From Methylobacterium sp. FF17 (GTDB lineage: Bacteria > Pseudomonadota > Alphaproteobacteria > Rhizobiales > Beijerinckiaceae): DNA of 64,000 nt. Positions 45,014 to 53,888 of this stretch are shown in pieces (position 1 is the first letter of the stretch; every line of letters starts with the position of its first letter). The position numbers were made by a program, and so were the translations under genes. A model generated the notes under the pieces. That model made no database searches. It was not told the DNA's origin and saw only the letters and a program-made list of their open reading frames with translations. The stretch is from positions 2,790,001 to 2,854,000 of the forward strand of contig NZ_CP107532.1 of assembly GCF_025813715.1 (NCBI RefSeq), given 5' to 3'.

Positions 45014-45347
45014 TCGGCCGCCTTCACGCAGGGGACGCCCGGAACGTCAGCGGGCTGCGCCTGCTGGCACGGCAACCTCCTTGGCCGTCCGACGGCGCCG
45101 CCAGGGTGGTGAGGCAGACCCGAGCGCCGCGAGGGAACAGGCCGCAGACGGCGGGAGCTTCGACGGGACGAACATTCAACGAACCGCGCTTACCCCGAAG
45201 CACAGCATCCTCAGCCAGGAATAGGGGAGAGCGGGAGCGGACCAGGACCGGCCCGCTTTCAGGCCGGGATGTCGCCCGCCGAATTGCCGATGCAACCGGC
45301 GGAAGGGCGTGGAAAACGCGGGGCCGCGCAACCCCGGCCGGGTCGCC
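45014..45347. other. Intergenic region without a supported gene
   Basis: Between gluQ and the convergent M23 peptidase gene I see no coding sequence, RNA gene or clear terminator. Open frames here are arginine/serine-rich shadows. Confidence 0.5.
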
Positions 45348-47456
45348 TCAACGCAGCACTTCGCGCTGTGCCAGGGCCGAGGCGGAGCGCGACTTCTGCA
45401 TCGTGCCCTCGATCTGCTCGCGCTGGCGCGTGAACTCGGCGAGCATGCGTCCGTCGAGCTCCCGGCCGCGGGGCACGCGGATCTTCATCGGGTCGACGAA
45501 GTGGCCGTTGATGATCACCTCGTAGTGGAGGTGCGCGCCCGTGGAGAGGCCGGTGGAGCCGACATAGCCGATCACCTGGCCCTGGCGCACCTTGGCGCCC
45601 GCCGTGATGCCGCGCGCGAACCGCGACATGTGGTTGTAGGTCGTGACGTAGCCGTTGATGTGCTGGAGTTCCACGCGCCGGCCGTAGCCCGAATCCCAGT
45701 CGGCCTTCAGCACCGTCGCGTTGCCGGCGGCGACGATGGGGGTGCCGATCGGGTTCGCCCAGTCGACGCCGGTATGCAGCTTGGCGTAGCCGAGCACCGG
45801 GTGGCGCCGGTAGCCGAAGCCGGAGCGCATGATCCCGTCGGCGATGGGCTTGCGGATCAGGAACTTCTTGAGCGAGCGGCCCTGCTCGTCGAGGTAGTCG
45901 ATGGTGCCGTCGTCCGGGGACTGGAAGCGGAACACCTTGCGTGCCTCGCCGCCGAGGTTGAGGGCGGCGTAGAGCAGTTCCGGGCGCTCGGTGGAGCCGG
46001 GCTGCGTGCCCTCCTCGTCGAAGGTGTAGAAGACGTCCAGGCTGTCGCCCGACGAGATCCGGCGCTGGAAATCGACGTCGTAGCCGAAGATCTTGACGAG
46101 GTCGTCCACCGCCGTCCGGGGCAGGTCGTGGCGGGCGGCGGTCTCGTAGAGGCTCTGGTACAGGCGCGGGCCGGTGCCGCCTTCCTCCTCGTCGTCCGAG
46201 GCCTCGGCCGCCGCCGGAGCGACGCGGGAGGGGGCGTCCTCGGTGGGCGGCGCCACGGAGACGAAGCTGCCGCGATCGTTGATCGCCGCGATCGCCTCGA
46301 TGCCGTTCTCGCCATAGAGGACCACGCGGGTCACCTGGCGCGGATCGCCGGGCTTCGGGCCGGGGGCGACCTGCAGACGGAACTGCTGGCCCTCGGAGAG
46401 ATCCGCCATCCGGGTCCGGCCGCCGAGCGCCGCGACGATGCCGCGGATCTGGTCGTCGGTCGCCCGGCCCGCCGCGCGCAGCACCATCTCCAGCGTCTCG
46501 CCGCGCTTGAGGGCGAGGTCGCGCTCCTCGACCAGCGGCGGCTCGGCCCCGCCGCCGATGCTCTTGGCGAGGCTGGTGACGTTCTCCGGCACCACGAGCA
46601 CGTCGATCGATTTGAAGGGCGAGCCCCCGTCGGCCATCCGGGTGCCGCCGTCGAAATCCGGGGCGGTGACGCCCTGCTGCAGGGTGCGCGAGAGCATGAT
46701 CTGCGGGGCGATCGGGATCGCCGTCCGGCGCCCCGCCTCGGCCGCCAGGCGGCGCTCCTCCTCGATCTGCGCGGCGACGTCGTCGTCGGTGAGGGCCGGG
46801 GCGCCGGGCTCGACCTCCAGCCCGGCGATGTCGCGCTTGACCACCGAGACTTCCGCGCTCGGCGCGTCGGCGAGGCCGGGATCCGAGCCCCGCTCCAGGG
46901 GTTCGTCCGTGCTGAGCTTGAGGGGATCGAAGCGCGGCGCGTCGGCGGCGAACACGCCGGTGGACATCGACAGGGCGGTGGAGACCCGCATGAAGGGCCG
47001 CACCTTGATGATCTCGCGGTCGCCCAGGCGCACGGTCACCGGCGCCCGGAAGCTCTGCTTGGCCGAGGCGATCATGAGGTTGCGCACGAGGCGGTCGCCC
47101 TTGCGCGCCAGGTTCGCGGTCCCGTCCGCGATGGACGGGCGCACGGTCGCGGAGGCCCGCTCGGGGATCGCCGCGAAGGAGACCTCGCTCTGCAGCGAGA
47201 CGTGGATCGCCGCGCCGATCAGCGCCGCCCCGGTCAGCCCGGTGAGCGCGCTCGCGCAGAGCCAGCGCAGGTTGACGTCGCGACGGTCGATCCGGGTCGC
47301 GTCCGGTCCGAGGAGGTCGAGGGCGGGCAGGTGCGCGACCGGCACGCGGGGGGCGACCCGCGCATCCGGGGTGCCGTTCGGGGCACCGATCGTCAGACGG
47401 CCGCGCTTCAACGTCCTGGTCCTCGCAGATGTCGCCGAACGGCACGACCCGGACAT
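45348..47456 (-). CDS. M23-family (LytM) metallopeptidase, membrane anchored
   Basis: The C-terminal domain has the zinc-peptidase motifs LHTGVDWANPIGTPIVAAGN (HxxxD) and GLSTGAHLHYEVIINGHFVD (HxH), so it is probably an active peptidoglycan endopeptidase. A membrane anchor (CASALTGLTGAALIGAAI) lies about 55 residues from the proposed start, and a long periplasmic stretch contains a LysM/OapA-like segment (LALKRGETLEMVLRAAGRAT). ATG at 47456 is a compromise, since the open frame extends to 47681 without sensible sequence. It is similar to MepM-type enzymes acting in septation or cell-wall growth. Confidence 0.8.
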   Translation of the reverse strand: MSGSCRSATSARTRTLKRGRLTIGAPNGTPDARVAPRVPVAHLPALDLLGPDATRIDRRDVNLRWLCASALTGLTGAALIGAAIHVSLQSEVSFAAIPERASATVRPSIADGTANLARKGDRLVRNLMIASAKQSFRAPVTVRLGDREIIKVRPFMRVSTALSMSTGVFAADAPRFDPLKLSTDEPLERGSDPGLADAPSAEVSVVKRDIAGLEVEPGAPALTDDDVAAQIEEERRLAAEAGRRTAIPIAPQIMLSRTLQQGVTAPDFDGGTRMADGGSPFKSIDVLVVPENVTSLAKSIGGGAEPPLVEERDLALKRGETLEMVLRAAGRATDDQIRGIVAALGGRTRMADLSEGQQFRLQVAPGPKPGDPRQVTRVVLYGENGIEAIAAINDRGSFVSVAPPTEDAPSRVAPAAAEASDDEEEGGTGPRLYQSLYETAARHDLPRTAVDDLVKIFGYDVDFQRRISSGDSLDVFYTFDEEGTQPGSTERPELLYAALNLGGEARKVFRFQSPDDGTIDYLDEQGRSLKKFLIRKPIADGIMRSGFGYRRHPVLGYAKLHTGVDWANPIGTPIVAAGNATVLKADWDSGYGRRVELQHINGYVTTYNHMSRFARGITAGAKVRQGQVIGYVGSTGLSTGAHLHYEVIINGHFVDPMKIRVPRGRELDGRMLAEFTRQREQIEGTMQKSRSASALAQREVLR

Positions 47457-47818
47457 CGCAGACGCGGCCGCGCCGCGCCAGCCCGGTTCCGGCTTTCGCC
47501 GATGTCGGAGGCCAGCATGTCGACATTGAGGCGTGAACCGCCAGGCTTCACCGGAGCGGGCGAAACGCGCGGATTTCGGGCTCCTACGAAGCCGGGTTGC
47601 TCGCTGCCGGGCCGCGCCCGCAGCGCGCTTCCTCTCCGTCGGGAGACGGTGAGGGGTATGACCTCTCCGGAGAGGGGCCACAACTCGCCCCGATCTCTCG
47701 CCCTCGCGAACCCGTTACCCGGACGTCGGATCAGCCGAACCCACAGGCGGGCCGAGTCGCGGCTCCGGGCGGCGTCGCATTGACGCCGAGCCGGTTTGAG
47801 AGCTGGCGACGGTTTCGG

Positions 47819-47905
47819 TCAGTGCAGCCAGGAGGTGAAAAAGTAGATCAGAAGAATGATCGGGATCGGGATTCCGATCAACCAAAGCAAGCCGCCCTTC
47901 AGCAT
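47819..47905 (-). CDS. 28-residue single-span membrane protein
   Basis: This tiny gene encodes a protein starting MLKGGLLWLIGIPIPIILLI and ending FTSWLH, one transmembrane helix with a lysine at the start. A ribosome site (GGAG about eight bases before ATG) is present. I recall similar IPIPIILL mini-proteins in many alphaproteobacteria, but the role is unknown. It is too short for usual gene finders. Apart from this, 47457-47968 contains no supported gene. Confidence 0.65.
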   Translation of the reverse strand: MLKGGLLWLIGIPIPIILLIYFFTSWLH

Positions 47906-47968
47906 CAAGCATCTCCACCGGTTCTGCGTCGTGCCTGTCCAACGACAACGCCGGGGAAGGGGTTCCGA

Positions 47969-48742
47969 CTACAGGGTCTCGCACTGCGGTTTGCCGTGAC
48001 GCTCGAAGTAGTACGGGATCGGCAGGTAGGGCGCGAAACCGCCCCGGACCTGGACCTCGAGGTCGTCGAGGATCACGCTCGTGATGCGGGGCAGGTCGAG
48101 GCCGCGCGCCTCCGCGAAGGTCACCCAGGCGAGTTCCACGAGTTCGGAATCCGGCGAGACCACGCCGCCTGCCTCGAACGCGATGGCGCTGCGGTCGGCG
48201 GCGAAGAAGCGGGTGTCGAAGCGCCGGACCCGGCCCGGCGGCGTCACCGCGCGGGCGACGAGGTGCAGGGCCTCGAGGTCCGGCATCACGCCGGCCTCGC
48301 GAAATGCACCCCAGCTTCCGGCGGGCGCGGAGTCGGGGGGGCCGTAATCCCGCGTGCCGAGCATCAGCCCGGTCTCCTCGAAGGTCTCGCGGATCGCCGC
48401 TAGCGCCAGGGCCCGGCCGAGCCCGGCGCCGCCGCGGGGCACCTTCAGGGCCAGGGCGTCGCTCGCCCGGTGGGAGAGGGCCCCGGCCACCGGCATGTGC
48501 CGGTCGCCCGGCTCGATGCGGCCACCGGGGAAGACGAACTTGCCGGGCATGAAGGCGAGGCGTGCATGGCGCCGGCCCATCAGGATGCGGGGGGCGCGCT
48601 TCGTCCGGTCGAGGAGGATCAGGGTCGCGGCGCTGCGGGGCCGGAGCGCCTTGCGGGCCGGGGCCTCAGGCGGGGCCGAAGCCGGGGGTTCGTTCGGCAG
48701 CACGCCCGTCGGCTGGTCCACGCTGCGTCTCCGGGTCGGCAT
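47969..48742 (-). CDS. Nudix hydrolase family protein
   Basis: This 257-residue protein has MPGKFVFPGGRIEPGDRHMP and, after an insert of about 35 residues, AIRETFEETGLML, an interrupted Nudix box (G...RExxEExG). Such enzymes cleave nucleoside-diphosphate-linked compounds. ATG at 48742 overlaps the end of the DUF983 gene by 77 bases, with VLPNEPPASAPPEAP as a disordered start, so an internal start is possible. The order rnr-DUF983-Nudix is conserved in alphaproteobacteria, usually followed by rpmG, which is absent here. Confidence 0.75.
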   Translation of the reverse strand: MPTRRRSVDQPTGVLPNEPPASAPPEAPARKALRPRSAATLILLDRTKRAPRILMGRRHARLAFMPGKFVFPGGRIEPGDRHMPVAGALSHRASDALALKVPRGGAGLGRALALAAIRETFEETGLMLGTRDYGPPDSAPAGSWGAFREAGVMPDLEALHLVARAVTPPGRVRRFDTRFFAADRSAIAFEAGGVVSPDSELVELAWVTFAEARGLDLPRITSVILDDLEVQVRGGFAPYLPIPYYFERHGKPQCETL

Positions 48743-49172
48743 GCCCGCCCGATTGCGGCACGTCCGATGTCCGGGCCAGCGGTAGCTTGGCGAAGCCGTG
48801 CATGCCAAGCGCATATTGCAGCCCGACCACGGCGCCCTTCACCGGCTGCAGGAGTCCGAGGCAGCCGAGCAGGGTGACGATGGGCCAGAAGGTGAGCTGA
48901 AACCACAGGGGCAGATCGTAGTTCATCTCGGTTTCGAGCAGGAAATACCCGACCACGTGCCCGACGAGGAAGATCACGATGTAGGGCGGCAGGTCGTCGG
49001 CCCGGTGATGGCCGAGTTCGAGGCCGCAGCTCTCGCATGCGGGCCGGACCTTGAGGTAGCGCCCGAAGACCTTGCCCTCCCCGCAATGGGGACAGCGTCC
49101 GCAGAAGCCGCGGGTCAGCGCCGTGATGAGGCCGGCGCGCTCGCCGGGTCGGGTCTCGACGGTCGCGGTCAT
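48666..49172 (-). CDS. DUF983 membrane protein
   Basis: This 168-residue protein has a zinc-ribbon start (FCGRCPHCGEGKVFGRYLKV, then CESCGLEL), typical of DUF983, followed by two to three hydrophobic segments (YIVIFLVGHVVGYFLLE and LTFWPIVTLLGCLGLLQP). The function is unknown. ATG at 49172 follows GGAG by eight bases. The long polar C-terminus overlaps the Nudix gene and may extend past the native end. It lies 43 bases after rnr. Confidence 0.8.
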   Translation of the reverse strand: MTATVETRPGERAGLITALTRGFCGRCPHCGEGKVFGRYLKVRPACESCGLELGHHRADDLPPYIVIFLVGHVVGYFLLETEMNYDLPLWFQLTFWPIVTLLGCLGLLQPVKGAVVGLQYALGMHGFAKLPLARTSDVPQSGGHADPETQRGPADGRAAERTPGFGPA

Positions 49173-49215
49173 GCTCAAGGCTCCTCGGACGGCACGCCAG
49201 CCTATACCCTCGGCC

Positions 49216-51528
49216 TCAACGGCGCGAGCCGCGATGGCGCGACCCGGTGTTGCGGATGCCGGCGGGGCGGCCGGGCGCCCCGGGCTTGCGGACGGCCCCG
49301 CGCCCCTTCGCGGGCGGGCCGCGCTCGGGGCGGGCCTGACCCTCGGTCAGGAGTTCGAAGCGCAGGGCGCCCGCCACCGCCGCCGCCTCCACCAGGCGGA
49401 CCTCGACCCGGTCGCCGAGGCGGTGGGTTTCCCCCGAGCGCTCGCCCACCAGGGCGTGCTTGGCCTCGTCGTGCCGGTAGTAATCGGCCCCGATGGTGGA
49501 GATCGGCACGAAGCCGTCCGCCCCGGTCTCGTCGAGCTTGATGAACAGTCCCGACCGCGTCACCCCGGAGATCTGGCCGGTGAAGGTGGCGCCGACCCGG
49601 TCGGCGAGGTGGTGGGCGATGAGCCGGTCGATGGTCTCACGCTCGGCCGCCATGGCGCGGCGCTCGGCCGCCGAGATCTGCTCGCCGATCTGGTCCAGGG
49701 CCGCCACCGTGACCTCGGGGGAGAGGCCGTCCGGCCCGAGCCGGCAGGCCGCGATCAGGGCCCGGTGCACGATGAGGTCGGCGTAGCGCCGGATCGGCGA
49801 GGTGAAATGCGCGTAGCGCCGCAGGTTCAGGCCGAAATGCCCGAGGTTCTGCGCGGCGTAGACGGCCTGGGCCTGCGAGCGCAGCACCACCTCGTTGATG
49901 AAGGTGGCGTGCTCCGTCTCCGCCACCGTGCCGAGGATGCGGTTGAACAGGGCCGGGCGCAGCGCGCCTTCCTTGGGCAGCTTGATGCCGATGGAGGCGA
50001 GCACCTCGCCGAGCGCCCGCATCTTCTCCAGCGCGGGTTCGTCGTGCACCCGGTAGATCAGCGGCTGCTTGGCCTGCTCCAGGGTCTCGGCGGCCGCCAC
50101 GTTGGCCTGGATCATGAACTCCTCGATGAGCCGGTGCGCGTCGAGGCGCGCCGGCACCACCACGCGGTCCACGGCCCCGTCGGGGGTGAGCAGCACCTTG
50201 CGTTCGGGCAGGTCGAGGGCGAGGGGCCCGCGCGCCTCGCGGGCCTGGACCAGAGCCCCGTAGGCGGCCCAGAGCGGGCGCAGGACCGGCTCCAGCAGCG
50301 GCGCGGTCACCGCGTCGGGGAACCCGTCGATGGCCGCTTGCGCCTGCGCGTAGGCGAGCTTGGCCCGCGAGCGCATCATCACCCGGTGGAAGCTGTGCCG
50401 GCGCTTCACCCCGTCGGCGCCGATGACGAGGCGCACGGCCAGGGCCGGGCGGTCCTCGGCCTCGCGCAGGGAGCAGAGGTCGTTGGAGATGCGCTCGGGC
50501 AGCATCGGCACGACCCGGTCCGGGAAGTAGACCGAGTTGCCGCGCACGAGCGCCTCGCGGTCCAGGGCCGAGCCCGGGCGCACGTAGGCGGCGACGTCGG
50601 CGATGGCCACGGTGACGATGAAGCCGCCCGCGTTGGCGGGGTCGGGGTCGGCCACCGCCATCACGGCGTCGTCGTGGTCCTTGGCGTCGGGCGGGTCGAT
50701 GGTGACGAGGGGCTCGGCGCGCCAGTCCTCGCGGTTCGCCGGGCCCACCGGCACCACCGCGTCGGCCTCGGCGAGGGTGGCGGCGGCGAAGACGTGGGGA
50801 ATGTGGTGGAGGTGCAGGGCGATCAGGCTGATCGCCTTCTCGGAACCAAGGGAGCCCAGGCGGTCCCGCACCCGGCCCTGGGGCAGGCCGAAGCGGCTCT
50901 CGCGCTGCAGGCTGACGCTGACGAGGTCGCCGTCGCGGGCCTCGCCCTCCTCGCCGGCGGGGATCGCGATCTCCCGGCCCTGCGCCCGCTTCTCGACGGG
51001 GATGATGCGGCCCCCTTCCGGGCCGGCGCGGAAGACGCCGATGATCTCGGCCTTGTTCTTGCCCAGCACCTTGATGACCCGGCCGGTGTAGCGGCCGGGC
51101 TCGGCCGGGCTCGCCTCCACCCGCAGGAGCACGCGGTCGCCGATGCCCGGCGCCGGCTGGCCGCTGGGGCGCCGGGTTCCCCGGGGGCCTGCGACGGTGA
51201 TGCGGGGGGCCGGGCCGTGCCCGACATCCCACTCGGCGGGCGCGGCCAGGAACTCGCCGTCGCGGTCCCGCGCCGTGATGTCGGCCAGCACCACCGGGGG
51301 CAGGCGGCCGGAGGGCGAAAGCCCGTCGCGCCCGCGCGCGACCGCCCCGTCCATCTCGATCTCCTTGAGGATCCGCTTGAGGCCGATGCGGTCGGCGCCC
51401 TTGATGTTGAAGGCGGCCGCGATCTCGCGCTTGCCGACCGTCTCCGTCGAGGCTTCGATGAAGGCGAGGATCTGCTGCCGGGTCGGCAGGCCGGCGGCGC
51501 CGGGATTCGGGATGATGCGTTTTGCCAA
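49216..51528 (-). CDS. rnr: Ribonuclease R
   Basis: This 770-residue 3'-5' exoribonuclease has an N-terminal winged-helix-like region and cold-shock domains. The RNB catalytic domain carries IDPPDAKDHDDAV (metal-binding aspartates) and the RRYADLIVHRAL motif. A C-terminal S1 domain (GATFTGQISGVTRSGLFIKL) and a basic Pro/Gly/Arg tail follow. It degrades structured RNA and takes part in rRNA quality control. In relatives topA precedes it; here an unrelated small gene is upstream. Confidence 0.94.
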   Translation of the reverse strand: MAKRIIPNPGAAGLPTRQQILAFIEASTETVGKREIAAAFNIKGADRIGLKRILKEIEMDGAVARGRDGLSPSGRLPPVVLADITARDRDGEFLAAPAEWDVGHGPAPRITVAGPRGTRRPSGQPAPGIGDRVLLRVEASPAEPGRYTGRVIKVLGKNKAEIIGVFRAGPEGGRIIPVEKRAQGREIAIPAGEEGEARDGDLVSVSLQRESRFGLPQGRVRDRLGSLGSEKAISLIALHLHHIPHVFAAATLAEADAVVPVGPANREDWRAEPLVTIDPPDAKDHDDAVMAVADPDPANAGGFIVTVAIADVAAYVRPGSALDREALVRGNSVYFPDRVVPMLPERISNDLCSLREAEDRPALAVRLVIGADGVKRRHSFHRVMMRSRAKLAYAQAQAAIDGFPDAVTAPLLEPVLRPLWAAYGALVQAREARGPLALDLPERKVLLTPDGAVDRVVVPARLDAHRLIEEFMIQANVAAAETLEQAKQPLIYRVHDEPALEKMRALGEVLASIGIKLPKEGALRPALFNRILGTVAETEHATFINEVVLRSQAQAVYAAQNLGHFGLNLRRYAHFTSPIRRYADLIVHRALIAACRLGPDGLSPEVTVAALDQIGEQISAAERRAMAAERETIDRLIAHHLADRVGATFTGQISGVTRSGLFIKLDETGADGFVPISTIGADYYRHDEAKHALVGERSGETHRLGDRVEVRLVEAAAVAGALRFELLTEGQARPERGPPAKGRGAVRKPGAPGRPAGIRNTGSRHRGSRR

Positions 51529-51672
51529 GGCGAAAGGGCTCGGGGGGAGAAGGACGCGCTTGCGTGGGCGCGAGGCAGGATGGAAAAGGGGGGCAGGATG
51601 CGGGATCGCGGATCGGCCGGTGCCCAGGATATGGGCATCCCGGCCCCGTCCGGCAACGGCGCGCGCCGGGCC

Positions 51673-52026
51673 TCAGCCCGTGGCGGCGGATTTGCGCAGG
51701 CGATCCACCGCCCGGTCGACGTCGAAGGCCGGGTCGGTGAGTTCGTCGAGGCGGAACGGGCAGAGGGCGGGAAAGCCGAACTCCACCTGGGTCTCGGCGT
51801 CGCGGTATTCCGGGGCTTCGGCCTCGCGCACCGCCAGGGTCCAGAAGCCCTCCACGTTCAGGTGTGCCACCCGGCCCGGCCCGGCGGCGAGCCCGGCCTG
51901 ACCCTGGCGGGCGGCCTCGCGCCAGAGCGCGCTCGCCCGGTCGTCGGACATCAGGGCCGCGCGCACGAGGTTGGCGAGGAGGGAGCGGACCTCGGCGGCG
52001 GGTTCAGATGTGGCGCGTTCGGACAT
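51673..52026 (-). CDS. Hypothetical protein (117 aa)
   Basis: This is a soluble protein of mixed composition (AAEVRSLLANLVRAALMSDD, then VAHLNVEGFWTLAVREAEAP) without a recognised domain. It lies about 145 bases upstream of rnr on the same strand and may share its transcript. The composition is clearly coding. Confidence 0.6.
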   Translation of the reverse strand: MSERATSEPAAEVRSLLANLVRAALMSDDRASALWREAARQGQAGLAAGPGRVAHLNVEGFWTLAVREAEAPEYRDAETQVEFGFPALCPFRLDELTDPAFDVDRAVDRLRKSAATG

Positions 52027-52269
52027 GAGGGGGCTCCGCGGGAGGGCTCGGACGGGTTCGGACGCGCAAGCGCCGGGCCAGATGCCGATCGGCCGGCGGA
52101 CGTATCCCGGCGGCGCTCAGCCGGTGTTCATATACGACCTCTTCAGCATAGCGGCATTCGAACATTGTGGATGCCGAAACCTTGGGAACATGAACGCTGA
52201 TCTTTACCGTTTCCGACGACGCTGCCTGATGAGCGCGCGTGTTATCCCACGCGGGAAAGGGGTCGACGA

Positions 52270-52377
52270 ATGCAGTTCCTGACGCGTGGCGCCGAGATGC
52301 ACGTGGCCGGGCCCCGGCTCGGGCGTGCCGTCGGGTCCGGCGCGATCGCGCGGCGCGGGCCCGTGTCCGCATGCTGA
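52270..52377 (+). CDS. Possible leader peptide overlapping the O-antigen-ligase-like gene
   Basis: A 35-codon frame (MQFLTRGAEMHVAGPRLGRA and on to VSAC) ends in ATGCTGA, so its stop overlaps the start codon of the next gene by seven bases. AAAGGGG lies nine bases before its ATG, whereas the downstream gene has no ribosome site of its own. A coupled upstream reading frame is therefore plausible. The preceding interval 52027-52269 is AT-richer than its surroundings and contains a hairpin CGCGTG-TTATCC-CACGCG near 52236. Confidence 0.35.
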   Translation: MQFLTRGAEMHVAGPRLGRAVGSGAIARRGPVSAC

Positions 52378-53750
52378 ACCTCTTCGTCTCCATCGCGGTG
52401 GTCGCGTGGTTCGTCCTGCTCTACGGCATGGCGCGGCAGAACCTCGTCACCGCGACGCGTCCCCTCGACCTGCGGCCCGCCGTGCCGATCGCCCTGGCGG
52501 CGACCTTCGCGTACATGCCGCACGTCTTCAACGTTGAGCGCGAGAACGGGCAGGCCGTGCTCGAAGAAGGGCTGACCGCCTCGAACATCCTGCTGGTGAT
52601 CCTGACGGGCCTGACCTGGCTCTACCTCCTCTCCCGCGTGTTCCGGGACCAGCGCATCCTGCGCGTGCCGTTCTCGATGCCCTACCTCCCGTTCACGCTC
52701 CTCATCGTGATGGACGGGGTGAGCGCCCTGTGGTCGATCGTGCCGACCTACACGATCTACCGCACGGCGGAGGTGAGCGCCTTCACCTTCGCGTCGATCC
52801 TGATCTTCGACCGCAGCGACATCGCCCGGCGGCTCGCCGACATCCTCGCGATCTTCATCGGGGTCTGGCTGATCGTCATCATCCCGGTGATCGTGACGAG
52901 CCTGGCGAACGGGATCGTGTTCTCGTCGGGCAAGAACAATATGACGCCGTTCATCTGCTTCGCGCTGGCGATGCTCGTCGCGGTGGACCGGACCCAGGCG
53001 CGGCGCCTGCCGTATTTCGTGCTTGCGGTGGTCGGCTTCATCGTCGCGGGCTCGGCCTCCAGCACGGGGGCGTTGGTCGCCATCGTGCCGGGTCTCATGA
53101 TCGCGTCCGCGCGCCGCTCGGTCCGCGCCCTCGGCATCGTCACGACGGTGGCGACGGTGGTGGTGTTCCTCGTCCTGATGCTCTCGATCTCCATGTTCCC
53201 GGAACTGCTGGAGCTGGTCTCGACCGTGCTGCAGAAGCCCGCCGAGGAGATCGCCAACGGTACCGGGCGCGGCAGCTTCTGGCCCATCTTCCTCGAGGCC
53301 ACCCGGGACCGGCTCGTCGGCTCGGGCTACTCGGCGGGGGACCGCTTCCTCGACGTGATCATCGCCCAGTCCGACCCGAGCGGGGTCGCGGCCACTCAGA
53401 ATGTCGGTCTCGCAAGCGCCCACAACATGTTCCTCAGCGCCTGGGCGGGCCTCGGCCTGATCGGCCTGTGCTTCGCCTTCGTGGTCCTGACGAACGCGAT
53501 CCGCTGGGGCCTCAAGCTCGACCTGCCCGGGCGCCGCTTCGTCGTCTGCTGCATGCTGATGCTTATCCTCAACGGGATGACGACGCCGGGCATCTTCCAG
53601 GACTGGAACGTCAACATCCTCGGCTTCGTGGCCCTGCTCGCCTACGCGCGGGTCGGCGCGCTGCGGCAGCCGGGGCACGCGGTGCCGGTCCCCGTGGCGG
53701 GCCGGCGGCCGGTGCCCGCGCGCGCCGCCGCCGGCTGGCGCACGATTTGA
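52371..53750 (+). CDS. O-antigen ligase/polymerase-like membrane protein
   Basis: This 459-residue protein has about ten to twelve hydrophobic segments and, between two of them, a long loop ending VGLASAHNMFLSAWAGLGLI. This is the Wzy_C/WaaL-like pattern with the conserved histidine (AHNMFL). It probably polymerises or ligates polysaccharide repeat units at the periplasmic face. The following Wzc/ExoP-like gene, 138 bases on, supports an exopolysaccharide role. ATG at 52371 is chosen because the upstream part of the frame is arginine-rich and not membrane-like. Confidence 0.75.
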   Translation: MLNLFVSIAVVAWFVLLYGMARQNLVTATRPLDLRPAVPIALAATFAYMPHVFNVERENGQAVLEEGLTASNILLVILTGLTWLYLLSRVFRDQRILRVPFSMPYLPFTLLIVMDGVSALWSIVPTYTIYRTAEVSAFTFASILIFDRSDIARRLADILAIFIGVWLIVIIPVIVTSLANGIVFSSGKNNMTPFICFALAMLVAVDRTQARRLPYFVLAVVGFIVAGSASSTGALVAIVPGLMIASARRSVRALGIVTTVATVVVFLVLMLSISMFPELLELVSTVLQKPAEEIANGTGRGSFWPIFLEATRDRLVGSGYSAGDRFLDVIIAQSDPSGVAATQNVGLASAHNMFLSAWAGLGLIGLCFAFVVLTNAIRWGLKLDLPGRRFVVCCMLMLILNGMTTPGIFQDWNVNILGFVALLAYARVGALRQPGHAVPVPVAGRRPVPARAAAGWRTI

Positions 53751-53888
53751 AACCCCATGCACAGCGCTCTGCCCCGCGCGAATGGATGGCCGGAAACGGT
53801 CCCGGCCTGTCTCAGGCCGGGACCGGACCGCGCCGATCCGGGACGCGGACCGGCGGCCGGGCGTGACAGGTAGGAGAGAGGATTTCCC

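Noticed and set aside
45014..45347. Possible RNA gene after gluQ
   Set aside because: No extended pairing or known RNA signature (tRNA, RNase P, 6S, tmRNA) could be found by eye.
49072..52200. Very long plus-strand open frame opposite rnr
   Set aside because: It is a shadow of rnr and its neighbours with Arg/Gly/His-rich composition and no domain.
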